Part shown: piece by piece, positions 25,552 to 34,615 of the stretch | How positions within the stretch are numbered: the first letter of the stretch is position 1 | How the letters are laid out: every line of letters begins with the position of its first letter | NCBI GenBank assembly: GCA_022567155.1 | Contig: JADFHN010000031.1 | Coordinates: 1-41,980, forward strand | Direction: 5' to 3' | Length of the DNA: 41,980 nt | Source: Bacteroidota bacterium | GTDB taxonomy: Bacteria > Bacteroidota > Bacteroidia > Cytophagales > Cyclobacteriaceae | Position numbers and translations under genes: made by a program | Notes under the pieces: generated by a model | Seen by the model: the letters and a program-made list of their open reading frames with translations, nothing else | Told to the model about the DNA's origin: nothing | The model's database searches: none

Positions 25552-25914
25552 TCAGCGTTTTAAGAACTTGTATGTCCGCTTGAAGTTGGTCTTTGAATCT
25601 TTGATAGATAGCAGATAGTAACCGGCAGGCAGTTCTTTTAGCTCAATCCTGAACTTATTATCGCTGATAACCTCAGGTTCAATTTTAATTTTATTTCCAA
25701 TAATGCTGTATAAAACAAATTGGGGGTCCGACAGCTCTGATTCCTTGATTTCGATATTGATGTAGGCAACCGCAGGGTTCGGGTAAAGCTCAATCCGGTT
25801 TTTTTCGGTAAAGGAAGTCTCATCAAAAGCCAAAAGCACATCACCTGACTGCGCTACCGATAACCCCGGCAAGGCCAGTGCAACAAAAAGTACAATGTAA
25901 ATCAGGTATTTCAT
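25552..25914 (-). CDS. Mini secreted protein consisting of a T9SS type A sorting domain
   Basis: 120 residues: signal peptide (MKYLIYIVLFVALALPGLSV, cleavage after AQ), about 18 residues, then a full-looking type A C-terminal sorting domain (PF18962-like) from residue 41: IELYPNPAVAYINIEI, a central LYSIIGNKIK strand, LKELPAGYYLLSI and the terminal basic TYKFLKR. In T9SS cargo this domain follows a large passenger; here there is essentially none. The first-strand YPNP and the LPAGxYxLxI motif are well kept. It could be a truncated cargo gene or a genuine small T9SS substrate. Confidence 0.85.
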   Translation of the reverse strand: MKYLIYIVLFVALALPGLSVAQSGDVLLAFDETSFTEKNRIELYPNPAVAYINIEIKESELSDPQFVLYSIIGNKIKIEPEVISDNKFRIELKELPAGYYLLSIKDSKTNFKRTYKFLKR

Positions 25915-26062
25915 TACGTCAGGTTATTAAAAGCAAATTTCACACCATAAAATTCACTTTTATATTCATTAATACGGTGAACACTGCAAATGGTTACCAG
26001 CATTTACAGAAAATTTATCCGAAAAGGTCTGAAATATCTAAAAAACAAGGCTTTTTTCCTGA

Positions 26063-27571
26063 TCAAGCACGTTTGTGAAGATAAATCAACGCTTCGGGGA
26101 TATTATTAATTATATCGGAGGCGATCAGGCCTTCTTCACCTACTTTTTCTTTTGCAAAATCGCCGGCCAGTCCGTGCATATATACCCCAAGAACAGCTGC
26201 ATGGAACGGGCTTTGGTGTTGTGCCAGCAACGATGTAATTATTCCGGTAAGCACATCACCGCTTCCTCCGGTTGCCATCCCCGGATTACCGGTAGGATTA
26301 AAATATATATTCCCTTCAGGAGTTGCAATAGCCGTATGTGCCCCCTTCAGAATCACATAACAGTTCAACATTTTTGAAAACTGTTTCAGTTTGTTTATCC
26401 TGCTAAAATCATCCTGAGCCGCACCTGCGAGCCGCTCAAATTCTTTTGGATGGGGCGTAAGAATACTACGTGAAGGCACAATATCCAGTAATTTTCTGTT
26501 TTCAGCCAGAATGTTTAATCCATCCGCATCAATTACCACAGGTCTGTCGGAAAGTTGCAGAATTGTTTTTACTGCTTTCACCGTTTCTTCGTGTGTACCA
26601 ATACCCGGCCCGATGCCAATTGCATCATAACCCTCGAGTGATGGCAGCTTATCCTCTATCATTTCTTTGCCACTGGCCATCACCATTGCCTCTGGCACAC
26701 TTGTCTGCAATATGATATAGCCGCATTTTGGAACCAGTACCGTAAGCAACCCGGCGCCGGATCTCATAAAAGCACCTGATGCCAGTACAGAAGCCCCCAT
26801 TTTTCCGTAACTACCTGTAACTAAAAGACCTTTGCCGAAGTCTCCCTTGTGCGCATGTTTATTTCTGGGGAAAATGAATGGACGCAGGAAATTTTCGGTC
26901 AGCAGATGAAAGTGCGTAATTTGCCGATTAATAAATTCATGGTCCAGCCCGATATCCACCACGTGCCACTCACCTACACAGGCATCATTTTCAGGCATAA
27001 GAAATGCCATTTTAGGTAATTGAAATGAAATCGTATAATCGGCTTTCACCGAAATGTTATTTATCGACGAGCTGTCGCAAAATAATCCGGAAGATATATC
27101 GACAGATACCCGTTTTGCCCTGGCATCATTCATTTTTTTTATAATAAATGCATGGATACCTGATGGCCGGCGTGTAAGACCGGACCCGAAAATAGCGTCA
27201 ATGATAACATCTGTTTTTTTAAAGTCCGGAAGGTCATTCTCATCCAGAACAACAGGAATGGTAATGTCGTGGCTCAGTTTTTCATAGTTGATCTGAAAAT
27301 CCCCCGATCCTTTGCCCGGCCCTACCACGCAGGCCGACACCTCATAATCACGGTCATACAGCATCCTGCCCACTGCCATACCGTCTCCTCCGTTGTTTCC
27401 TGTGCCGCATACAATGTATGTCAGGTGTCTTTTATCGAATTTGCTGACAAACCATTCGGTGAAGGCTGCCGCGGCGCGTTCCATCAGGTCAATGGATGCG
27501 ATCGGTTCGTGCAGAATAGTGTACGCATCTACCTCTTTGATCTGCGATGCACTTAATATTTTAATTGCCAT
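26063..27571 (-). CDS. nnr: Bifunctional NAD(P)H-hydrate epimerase/dehydratase
   Basis: 502 residues, two domains. The N-terminal YjeF_N epimerase (about 1-215) has VCGTGNNGGDGMAVGRML and the Asp in VIIDAIFGSGL. The C-terminal ribokinase-like dehydratase (about 225-495) has SYGKMGASVLASGAFMRSGA, IGPGIG, VIDADGLN, LTPHPKEFERL and the phosphate-binding NPGMATGGSGDVLTGIITSL. Together they epimerise and dehydrate damaged NADHX and NADPHX back to NAD(P)H. Both active sites look complete. It lies 148 bp upstream of the mini T9SS gene on the same strand. Confidence 0.95.
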   Translation of the reverse strand: MAIKILSASQIKEVDAYTILHEPIASIDLMERAAAAFTEWFVSKFDKRHLTYIVCGTGNNGGDGMAVGRMLYDRDYEVSACVVGPGKGSGDFQINYEKLSHDITIPVVLDENDLPDFKKTDVIIDAIFGSGLTRRPSGIHAFIIKKMNDARAKRVSVDISSGLFCDSSSINNISVKADYTISFQLPKMAFLMPENDACVGEWHVVDIGLDHEFINRQITHFHLLTENFLRPFIFPRNKHAHKGDFGKGLLVTGSYGKMGASVLASGAFMRSGAGLLTVLVPKCGYIILQTSVPEAMVMASGKEMIEDKLPSLEGYDAIGIGPGIGTHEETVKAVKTILQLSDRPVVIDADGLNILAENRKLLDIVPSRSILTPHPKEFERLAGAAQDDFSRINKLKQFSKMLNCYVILKGAHTAIATPEGNIYFNPTGNPGMATGGSGDVLTGIITSLLAQHQSPFHAAVLGVYMHGLAGDFAKEKVGEEGLIASDIINNIPEALIYLHKRA

Positions 27572-27680
27572 ATATTCCAGATTGCCTTACCTATAAAAAT
27601 ACACCCAAATGTCGAAAAACAAAAGTGGCATTACGCTAAATATATGCACAAAGCCTCTCTGTCTTTTGCTTTATAACGAG

Positions 27681-28907
27681 TTACATTCTGGCAATAATCT
27701 CATCGCCAAATTCAGAACATTTCAATAACGTTGCCCCTTCCATCAACCGATGAAAATCATATGTTACGCGTTTGGCTGATATAGCTGCAGACAATCCTTT
27801 ATAAATAATATCTGCAGCTTCCTGCCAGCCCATGTGCTCCAGCATCATTGTGCCAGAAAGTATCAATGACCCGGGATTTACTTTATCCTGGCCGGCATAT
27901 TTCGGCGCTGTGCCATGTGTAGCTTCAAATATTGCTGTACCCGAGGTGTAGTTAATGTTAGCTCCTGGTGCAATCCCAATGCCGCCAACGATGGCAGCAA
28001 GCGCATCTGATATATAGTCGCCATTAAGATTCAGCGTGGCTATCACGGCATATTCGGCAGGACGCGTGAGGATTTGCTGCAGAAAAGCATCTGCAATTAC
28101 ATCTTTTATAATCACACTGTGGCCGTCTTTTTCAATAACCTGCCAGGGCCCCCCCTTGTAATCAACAGCCCCGAATTCACTTTTAGCCAAACCGTAGCCC
28201 CAGTCACGGAAAGCACCTTCGGTGAACTTCATAATATTTCCTTTATGTACAAGGGTTACAGAGTCGCGTTTTTGTTCAAATGCATGTTCGATAGCAGCCC
28301 GTACAAGCCTTTCTGTCCCTTCTTTTGAGACCGGTTTTATCCCATAACCGGTCGTATCGGGGAATCGTACTTTTTTAAATTTGTCAGGAAAATTTTCTTG
28401 TAAGATACGGGCAAATTTTTCTGCTTCCTCCGTACCTTCCTGAAATTCAATTCCGGCATAAATATCTTCCGTATTTTCCCTGTATATGATCATATCTGTT
28501 TTTCCCGGATTTTTTACGGGCGATGGGGTACCTTTAAACCACCGGATCGGTCTGACACATGCATACAGGTCAAGTTCCTGGCGCAAGGTTACATTCAGCG
28601 ACCTGATACCTCCTCCTACCGGAGTAGTTAACGGTCCTTTTATACCCACCCGGTATTCCCTGAACGCCTGGAGCGTTTCAGCCGGCAACCATTCACCGGA
28701 TTTATTATATGATTTTTCACCGGCAAGCACTTCTTTCCAGGCTAGTGACCTTGTTCCATTAAAGGCTTTGCTAACAGCCGCATCCAAAACTTTCTGTGCT
28801 GCTGGCCAGATATCAACACCCGTACCATCGCCTTCAATAAATGGAATTATCGGGTTATCAGGTACCTGCAAATTGCCATTTTCAAATGTTATCGTTCGTC
28901 CGTTCAT
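27681..28907 (-). CDS. icd: NADP-dependent isocitrate dehydrogenase
   Basis: 408 residues, close to the 416 of E. coli Icd. Substrate-binding motif [20 protein letters not shown] is at about 98-117 with S103 at the position that AceK phosphorylates in E. coli; [14 protein letters not shown] and [20 protein letters not shown] are the family signatures. It oxidatively decarboxylates isocitrate to 2-oxoglutarate in the TCA cycle. No aceK is in the window. A perfect 10-bp inverted repeat lies 33 bp upstream of the start and could be an operator. Confidence 0.95.
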   Translation of the reverse strand: MNGRTITFENGNLQVPDNPIIPFIEGDGTGVDIWPAAQKVLDAAVSKAFNGTRSLAWKEVLAGEKSYNKSGEWLPAETLQAFREYRVGIKGPLTTPVGGGIRSLNVTLRQELDLYACVRPIRWFKGTPSPVKNPGKTDMIIYRENTEDIYAGIEFQEGTEEAEKFARILQENFPDKFKKVRFPDTTGYGIKPVSKEGTERLVRAAIEHAFEQKRDSVTLVHKGNIMKFTEGAFRDWGYGLAKSEFGAVDYKGGPWQVIEKDGHSVIIKDVIADAFLQQILTRPAEYAVIATLNLNGDYISDALAAIVGGIGIAPGANINYTSGTAIFEATHGTAPKYAGQDKVNPGSLILSGTMMLEHMGWQEAADIIYKGLSAAISAKRVTYDFHRLMEGATLLKCSEFGDEIIARM

Positions 28908-28939
28908 GAATAAAATATTAAAATCAGTTTAATAATAAG

Positions 28940-28962
28940 ATATTGCAATTTTATTGCAATAT
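28940..28962 (-). promoter_or_regulatory. Perfect inverted repeat upstream of icd
   Basis: ATATTGCAAT (28940-28949), a 3-base spacer TTT, then ATTGCAATAT (28953-28962). The dyad lies 33 bp before the icd ATG in an otherwise gene-free 229-bp gap, a typical operator position. The regulator is unknown. Confidence 0.5.
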
Positions 28963-29136
28963 TATGCTGAAGTTTCAGGCATTGAAGTGGTATATCGCCG
29001 ATGCAAACAACCTGCTTTTAAAATGCTGCCGGATCTTCATTCGGCTGGCGAAGTTAATAAATTACAGCCTGTTTAGGAAGGTATTAAATCATACAAAAAT
29101 GGGAACAAACAAATAATTAATTCGTATAATTTGCTA

Positions 29137-29715
29137 ATGTGTTTGAAACTTATATTCATACTGAATTTTAGCCTTTTTTTTATTCCTGACAGGGTTTCCG
29201 ATTCCATGGTTTGCCTCACCCATGATGAAGCCGAACTCTTTAAACTGATCAATACATATAGAGAAACAATTGACCTGGAATCCATACCCTTTTCGCAATC
29301 CCTGTCAAAAGTTGCAAGAACGCATGTACGGGACCTGGTTGAAAACTACACATTTAAACAAGACGCCAAATGCAATCCTCACTCCTGGTCAAAAAAAGGG
29401 AACTGGACATCATGCTGTTATACTTCTGATCATAAAAAGGCTACCTGCATGTGGAACAAGCCGCTGGAAATTGCAGGATTTGACAGTAAAGGATACGAAA
29501 TTCTTTACTATTCGTCGGATGGAGCCGATCCGGGAGAATCACTAGTGGCCTGGCAGAACAGTCCGGCGCATCATCCGGTAATGATCAACAGTGGCATTTG
29601 GGCCAAGGTGAAATGGGGAGCAATGGGTGTGGGAATTTATGAAACGTATTCGGCCGTGTGGTTTTCCGAATTGGAAGATGAAGAAAGCAAACAGGTGATT
29701 TCTTTGTGCAAGTGA
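29137..29715 (+). CDS. CAP/SCP-domain secreted protein
   Basis: About 192 residues with a hydrophobic leader (CLKLIFILNFSLFFI) and a CAP-superfamily domain: LINTYRETIDLESIPFSQSL, KVARTHVRDLVENY with the cavity His, a Cys-rich loop (NWTSCCYTSDHKKATCMWNK), GESLVAWQNSPAHHPVMINS with the second His, and GAMGVGIYETYSAVWFSE. CAP proteins in bacteria are secreted or surface proteins with poorly defined roles. I start at the ATG at 29137; a TTG at 29131 would add two residues. Its stop codon lies inside a 15-bp sequence repeated 136 bp downstream. Confidence 0.88.
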   Translation: MCLKLIFILNFSLFFIPDRVSDSMVCLTHDEAELFKLINTYRETIDLESIPFSQSLSKVARTHVRDLVENYTFKQDAKCNPHSWSKKGNWTSCCYTSDHKKATCMWNKPLEIAGFDSKGYEILYYSSDGADPGESLVAWQNSPAHHPVMINSGIWAKVKWGAMGVGIYETYSAVWFSELEDEESKQVISLCK

Positions 29716-29952
29716 CTGGATTTTCAAAAGTAAAATTCTCAAATTACCATCTCTTCCTGCCCATACATTTTAAAAAAATGACCTGAAAGTTAAAATTTGG
29801 ATGATATTTTTCCAAAACGGGAGTCCCAATACTGAAAACAGGTGCAAGTGACTGGAATTTATATAGTAAATTACCATATTGCCCTTTTTAAAACCGTCTG
29901 AATTTTATTACATACCCAAAATTCTAACTAAAAACCTCACTAAGTCAGAATC
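29716..29952. repeat. Gap with a direct repeat of the CAP gene's 3' end
   Basis: GTGCAAGTGACTGGA at 29706-29720 (including the CAP stop codon) recurs at 29842-29856, and AAATTACCAT at 29741-29750 recurs at 29868-29877, so about 45 bp are duplicated with a small deletion in the second copy. The intervening 120 bp holds no frame. Confidence 0.75.
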
Positions 29953-31245
29953 ATGATGAAAAAAGTACATGCTGCTCTGATCCTGCTCATATTCATTGCA
30001 GGATGCATGGCACCGAATCAGGAAAATACCTTCCGTAAAACCCGCGAAAATATACTCACACAGGCGACTCCAGAACAAGTGGGGATGTCAGGCGAGCGGC
30101 TACAGCGAATCGATAACCTTGTGAATGAATATATTGACAATAACTGGATTCCAGGAGGTGTGGCATTAATTGCCCGCCAAGGTAAGATCGTATATTATAA
30201 GAGTTTCGGTTTCAATGAAATTGAATCGAAAGACAGCATGCAGACAGATGATATTTTCAGGATTGCCTCTATGACAAAAGCTATAACCAGTGTTGCTGTG
30301 ATGATGCTGTACGAGGAAGGTAAATTTTTACTGGATGATCCGGTTTTTATGTATATCCCGGAGTTTGAAAGCCCAACAGTAATTACTGAAATTGATTTAG
30401 ACAAAGAAACCTATAGCACAAAACAAGCCAAAAACGACATTACGATCAGGCACCTGCTTACCCACACATCCGGGATCGGATATGGTTTTATAAATCCTGA
30501 AATGCGGTTTTTTTATGAAAAAGAAGATATACCGGATGGTTTTGTGGTATCAGACGCCCGGTTAGGCGACAAGATCAAATTGCTTGCAAAACAACCTCTT
30601 CTTCACGAACCTGGTGAAAAATGGACTTATGGATTAAATACCGATGTATTGGGTTACCTGATCGAAGTCTTGTCGGGAATGAGTCTGGAAGAATTTTTCC
30701 ATACACGAATATTCATACCGCTGGGCATGACCGATTCCTATTTTTATTTACCTGACGAAAAAGTGGACAGGCTTGTGACCATATATGCCGAAGAGGAGGA
30801 CGGCATTCATGTTTCTGAAGAACTTTCATACAATTATCCTTTTGAAGGGGGCAAAAGCTACTTTTCAGGAGGCGCGGGGATAAATACCACCGCACTGGAT
30901 TATGCCAGATTCATGCAAATGCTTGTAAACGGCGGCGAATACAAAAACCACCGGTTGCTCAGCAGGAAAACCATTGATCTGATGACCACCAACCAGATCG
31001 GAAAGATGAGGATATGGGGCGGAACCCCTTTCGGACTGGGATTTTCATTAGTGTCAGAAGATCAGAAGCACCTTATGCTGAGTTCTGTGGGAAATTATTC
31101 CTGGGGCGGCTATTTCAGCACCAGTTACTGGCTGGACCCGGAGGAAGAACTTATAGCTACATTTATGACACAAATTTACCCGGCAATTCACGGCGATATC
31201 CATCAGAAATTTCAGGTACTCACTTACCAGGCGATAATCGATTGA
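29953..31245 (+). CDS. Class C beta-lactamase-related serine hydrolase, lipoprotein
   Basis: 430 residues of the beta-lactamase/esterase family (PF00144). A lipoprotein signal peptide ends in the lipobox I15-A16-G17-C18. The catalytic SxxK is S106-M-T-K109 in RIASMTKAITSVAVMM; the second motif region is Y226-GLNTDVLGYLIEVLSG, and the C-terminal YSWGGYFSTSYWLDPEEEL replaces the KTG box in the way seen in EstB-like esterases. The envelope location and missing classic KTG suggest an esterase, amidase or DD-peptidase-like role rather than true beta-lactam resistance. An ATG at 29956 is an equally good start. Confidence 0.9.
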   Translation: MMKKVHAALILLIFIAGCMAPNQENTFRKTRENILTQATPEQVGMSGERLQRIDNLVNEYIDNNWIPGGVALIARQGKIVYYKSFGFNEIESKDSMQTDDIFRIASMTKAITSVAVMMLYEEGKFLLDDPVFMYIPEFESPTVITEIDLDKETYSTKQAKNDITIRHLLTHTSGIGYGFINPEMRFFYEKEDIPDGFVVSDARLGDKIKLLAKQPLLHEPGEKWTYGLNTDVLGYLIEVLSGMSLEEFFHTRIFIPLGMTDSYFYLPDEKVDRLVTIYAEEEDGIHVSEELSYNYPFEGGKSYFSGGAGINTTALDYARFMQMLVNGGEYKNHRLLSRKTIDLMTTNQIGKMRIWGGTPFGLGFSLVSEDQKHLMLSSVGNYSWGGYFSTSYWLDPEEELIATFMTQIYPAIHGDIHQKFQVLTYQAIID

Positions 31246-32631
31246 AGAGTTAATCAATTACTTCCAAAGATGGATGGCCTGCTTTTTCCCGTTTTGTTCA
31301 ACACATGACCCAAAATCGCTGAAACACCTCCCTGGTCACAGGGTCGCCCTACGACCTAATTGCCGGTCATACTCCTATAAATAACTTCATCGTCAATTGG
31401 CGTTAAACATCCGGTTCTATTTCAGTGAATGAAAATAATGGTTATTCCTTCTTTTTCCTTGATGAAAAAGAAGCAAACCTGCCCTCCATATAAAGTACTG
31501 TGGCAGGAAATCATGTCTGCCTGTACTGTCGTTTCGGCAGGCAGGAAGAATCTCGTTTCCTGAGTCCTTTCTACTAATGAACAATTGTTGTATATTCTTG
31601 ATAATCAGGTAATAATGATTTTCGTGATAATAAGTCCTCTCTGGCGCCGTGACAGCGCTCTCTCCTGTCATTTCGACCCCGATGCCTCAGGAAAAAATCC
31701 TTATCAAAATATATAGTCAGTACCCGACTCCCATAATTTACCCTTTTTCAGAGCGGAGCAAGGAGAATTCTAATATCCGGTTGTGGTCTTAATGCGGAGC
31801 GCCGCGCCCGAACACCGTCAGGCGGGCGGGAAGAATCTCCCAATTAAAACATAGTCAAGTTCGTGAGATTCTTCCCTCCTTCATCCCTGATAGCTATCGG
31901 GATTTCAGCGGGCAGGCGGTCGCCCAGTCTTTTTTGTAAAAATCACAAAGTAATGAAGGGCCCCTCTGAAAAAGGGCACATTAGGAGATCTTTCTTTTCT
32001 TTATGGCAAAGATCCCTCATCCAGCAAAGCTGGATTCGGGATGACACCAGGGGTGGTGATGGGCGGTTGTGGTTGACTATTTACATTTGAACTGTTACCA
32101 ACACACCCATTTGTTATTTCATGTTTACTATTATATACGATTTTCAGAATAGTTCATTTTCTATAAGTTGAATGCATTTATGGGGGCCTCAGAGCGAAGC
32201 GCCCGCCTGCCATGCGATGGCCTTAAGCAACGGCGGGCAGGAAGTCTGAAGTAAAGTGGAGTAAAATTCATGATGTTCTACTGTCGCTATTCTCCCTCTG
32301 AAAGAAAACCCTATTGCTGGCGCGGAAGCCCGCCGGTCGGACATGTTGCTTCCATTCCTATTTCTCACTTCAAGGTTACTCGACAGAGAACCTTGAAGAG
32401 ATACAACGCCGGTTTAACCAATGTTGACGCAAGGTCATTTACAAGTGACCTTGCTTTTGGTAAGGTTGGAGAAGGGGTTATATAAAAGGTTCTTCCCGCT
32501 ATTATATAATGTATGGCCCGAAATCAAAAAAATACAATATTATTAATCCTGTTATTCAAGTACTTATAATTAACTGGTATTCTCATTGCGCAACCCAGGA
32601 GGTGGATTGATTTTGTCTGAAAGTAAGCAAA
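31246..32631. repeat. 1.4-kb gene-free region built of dispersed repeats and palindromes
   Basis: Contents in order: a composite repeat at 31515-31700 whose core recurs at 41727-41910; GGAAGAATCTC (about 31829) inverted as GAGATTCTTCC (about 31864); the hairpin GATAGCTATC near 31888; GGCAAAGATCCCTCATCCAG (from 32005) with the hairpin ATCCAGC-AAA-GCTGGAT, recurring at 41943; CTCAGAGCGAAGCG near 32190, recurring near 41713; and two 9-bp stem-loops at 32369-32397 and 32429-32454. Reading frames such as 31863-32090 and 32270-32485 cross the repeats and show no known domain. Confidence 0.75.
32369..32454 (+). other. Twin stem-loops sharing CAAGGT/ACCTTG arms
   Basis: Stem 1: TTCAAGGTT (32369-32377) with AACCTTGAA (32389-32397), 11-base loop. 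Stem 2: GCAAGGTCA (32429-32437) with TGACCTTGC (32446-32454), 8-base loop, followed by TTTTGG. Both are perfect 9-bp stems 32 bp apart. Possibly a small structured RNA or a terminator pair; panB ends convergently 178 bp downstream. Confidence 0.45.
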
Positions 32632-33450
32632 TCAGTACTCTTCTTTTTCGTTCGGAAAATCTCCGGACTTAATATCTCTGATATAATGGCTAACAGCGTC
32701 GGTCACGATCTGGTCAAGATCGGCATACCTTCTTAAAAACCTGGGTTTAAATTCCTTGGTTATACCCAGCATATCCTGCATGACCAGTACCTGTCCGTCC
32801 ACCCCGCCGCCTGCACCGATACCGATAACAGGTATTGAAACGCTTTCGGCAACTTGCCCCGCCAAATCAGCAGGTATTTTTTCCAGTACTATGCTAAAAC
32901 AACCACATTCTTCAAGGATCCGGGCGTCATCCAGTAATTTTTTTGCTTCTTTCTCTTCCCGGGCACGCACCGTATAGGTGCCAAACTTATATATTGACTG
33001 AGGTGTCAGGCCCAGATGTCCCATCACCGGCACACCTGCCGTAAGAATTCGTTCCACCGAATCACGGATTTCAATTCCACCTTCCATTTTAACTGCATGC
33101 GCCCCAGATTCTTTCATGATCCGTATGGCCGAACGCAGCGCTTTGGAAGAATTACTTTGATAATACCCAAATGGAATATCAATCACTACAAGGGCTCGTT
33201 TGACTGCCCGTACCACCGACGAGGCATGATATATCATATTGTCGAGCGTAATGGGCAGGGTGGTTTCATGCCCTGCCATTACATTTGACGCTGAGTCGCC
33301 TACCAGTATTACGTCAATCCCGGCGCCGTCGAGCAACCGGGCCATCGAATAGTCGTAGGCAGTCAGCATTGAGATCTTTTCCCCTCTTTGCTTCATTGCC
33401 TGAAGCTGGTGTGTGGTTACCCTTCTGATTTCCGGTTGTTGTGATGACAT
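32632..33450 (-). CDS. panB: 3-methyl-2-oxobutanoate hydroxymethyltransferase
   Basis: 272 residues, family length about 264. The TIM-barrel motifs of PanB are present: [39 protein letters not shown] (metal-binding Asp), [40 protein letters not shown], and [20 protein letters not shown] near the end. It transfers a hydroxymethyl group from methylene-tetrahydrofolate to 2-oxoisovalerate, the first committed step of pantothenate and coenzyme A synthesis. panC and panD are not in the window. Confidence 0.96.
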   Translation of the reverse strand: MSSQQPEIRRVTTHQLQAMKQRGEKISMLTAYDYSMARLLDGAGIDVILVGDSASNVMAGHETTLPITLDNMIYHASSVVRAVKRALVVIDIPFGYYQSNSSKALRSAIRIMKESGAHAVKMEGGIEIRDSVERILTAGVPVMGHLGLTPQSIYKFGTYTVRAREEKEAKKLLDDARILEECGCFSIVLEKIPADLAGQVAESVSIPVIGIGAGGGVDGQVLVMQDMLGITKEFKPRFLRRYADLDQIVTDAVSHYIRDIKSGDFPNEKEEY

Positions 33451-33582
33451 GGTTAACTAATTACAGAGTCCTATTTATGTATCTTTAAATATTATAGAAT
33501 TCACAAGTTTACGGCAATGCGAATGTTTATACCTTTACTGATGACCACTCTGTCAGACAAAAAATATTCCCCATAATAATTA

Positions 33583-34092
33583 TCAATAAAGATATACGCC
33601 CATTTTACCTTTCTCCAGAACCACATTTATATGTTCATCAAGTGTGGTAGAAAGTTCATAACCAGTATATGTAGGCGCTACCGGAAATTGCGAATGGTCT
33701 CTGTTTACCAGAACTGCCACTTCGATTTTCTTTACGTTGATATTTAAAAACGGTCGCATACCGTAGGTAAATGTTCTTCCCGTATTTTGCACATCGTCCA
33801 CCATTATGACTACATGATTTCTGACGTTTTTAAGGTGTCCGTCGATATTTATTTCTCCTCTGGAAGGCGAAGATTTATCGAGGTGTATTTCAAGCAGCAT
33901 CGTTTGGATAGGAGAAATCTTATCAAGGCATTTTTTCAACATCTGTGAAAGCACATATCCTCCTCCTGAAATACCTGCAATAAACAACTTCTTTTCTTTG
34001 AAATTGTTTTCATAGATCTCGTAGGCAATCCGTGTTATTTTCCGTTTAATCTGGGTATTATCCAATACGAGGGTTCCCTTACTTTTCGTCAT
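33583..34092 (-). CDS. PyrR-like phosphoribosyltransferase
   Basis: 169 residues with the type I PRTase fold. The PRPP loop is VVIMVDDVQNTGRTF at about 93-107 (two acidic residues then T-G-R-T), preceded by the flexible-loop region and GISGGGYVLSQML, and followed by AVLVNRDHSQFPVAPTYTGY, a close match to PyrR (LVDRGHRELPI..DYVG). PyrR is a uracil phosphoribosyltransferase and, in Firmicutes, an RNA-binding attenuator of pyr genes; whether this one binds RNA is unknown. It follows the Lrp-type regulator by 15 bp, suggesting co-transcription. Confidence 0.85.
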   Translation of the reverse strand: MTKSKGTLVLDNTQIKRKITRIAYEIYENNFKEKKLFIAGISGGGYVLSQMLKKCLDKISPIQTMLLEIHLDKSSPSRGEINIDGHLKNVRNHVVIMVDDVQNTGRTFTYGMRPFLNINVKKIEVAVLVNRDHSQFPVAPTYTGYELSTTLDEHINVVLEKGKMGVYLY

Positions 34093-34107
34093 TTGTCCTG
34101 ATATGCT

Positions 34108-34584
34108 TTAATTCTGTATGGGCAACACCATACTATCCTTAAAAGTAGAAAGTATCACAATCGACTGAAGATTATCTACAACGGTAATTTCAGTAACTTT
34201 TTCGATCATCAGCTTTTGATAAGAGGCAATATCTTTAGACACCACACGTAAAATAAAATCTCCCGAACCGGTAATGTGGTGGCATTCTATGATCTCATCA
34301 ATCTCGCTGATACTTTCCGTAAACTTTTGAATATTTTCTTTATTATGGCCTTTTAGCGATACAAGAATAAAGGTGCTCACCCCAAGTCCGATTTGCTCCC
34401 TGTCAAGCTTTGCATGATAACTTTTAATCACACCGGATAATTCCAGTTTTTTTACTCGCTCCAGTGTCGGAGCCGGTGATAAACCAATTTCTTTGCTCAG
34501 TTGCGCATTTGTGATCCGGCCGCTTTTCTGCAGAATATGCAGGATTTTCCTGTCGATATCATCCAGTTTATAGAAGTCTGTCAT
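34108..34584 (-). CDS. Lrp/AsnC family transcriptional regulator
   Basis: 158 residues, the family's normal size. N-terminal helix-turn-helix: LDDIDRKILHILQKSGRITN, AQLSKEIGLSPAPTLERVKK. C-terminal RAM ligand-binding domain from about 65: VSTFILVSLKG, IIECHHITGSGDFILRVVSK, and VTEITVVDNLQSIVILSTFK. Such regulators form octamers and respond to amino acids. Neighbouring panB and PyrR-like genes suggest but do not prove a metabolic target nearby. Confidence 0.94.
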   Translation of the reverse strand: MTDFYKLDDIDRKILHILQKSGRITNAQLSKEIGLSPAPTLERVKKLELSGVIKSYHAKLDREQIGLGVSTFILVSLKGHNKENIQKFTESISEIDEIIECHHITGSGDFILRVVSKDIASYQKLMIEKVTEITVVDNLQSIVILSTFKDSMVLPIQN

Positions 34585-34615
34585 CCCGGTAAATTTTCAG
34601 CTAAGATATACATTT

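Noticed and set aside
28486..28932. Plus-strand frame of 148 codons opposite icd
   Set aside because: Antisense shadow of a well-conserved enzyme gene; no domain seen.
29953..31245. Calling the serine hydrolase an antibiotic-resistance beta-lactamase
   Set aside because: SxxK is present but the KTG box is replaced and the protein is a lipoprotein, which fits an esterase-like or peptidase-like member better.
32270..32485. 71-codon frame in the repeat-rich gap
   Set aside because: It runs through both 9-bp stem-loops, so the DNA looks structured rather than coding, and the product is not recognisable.
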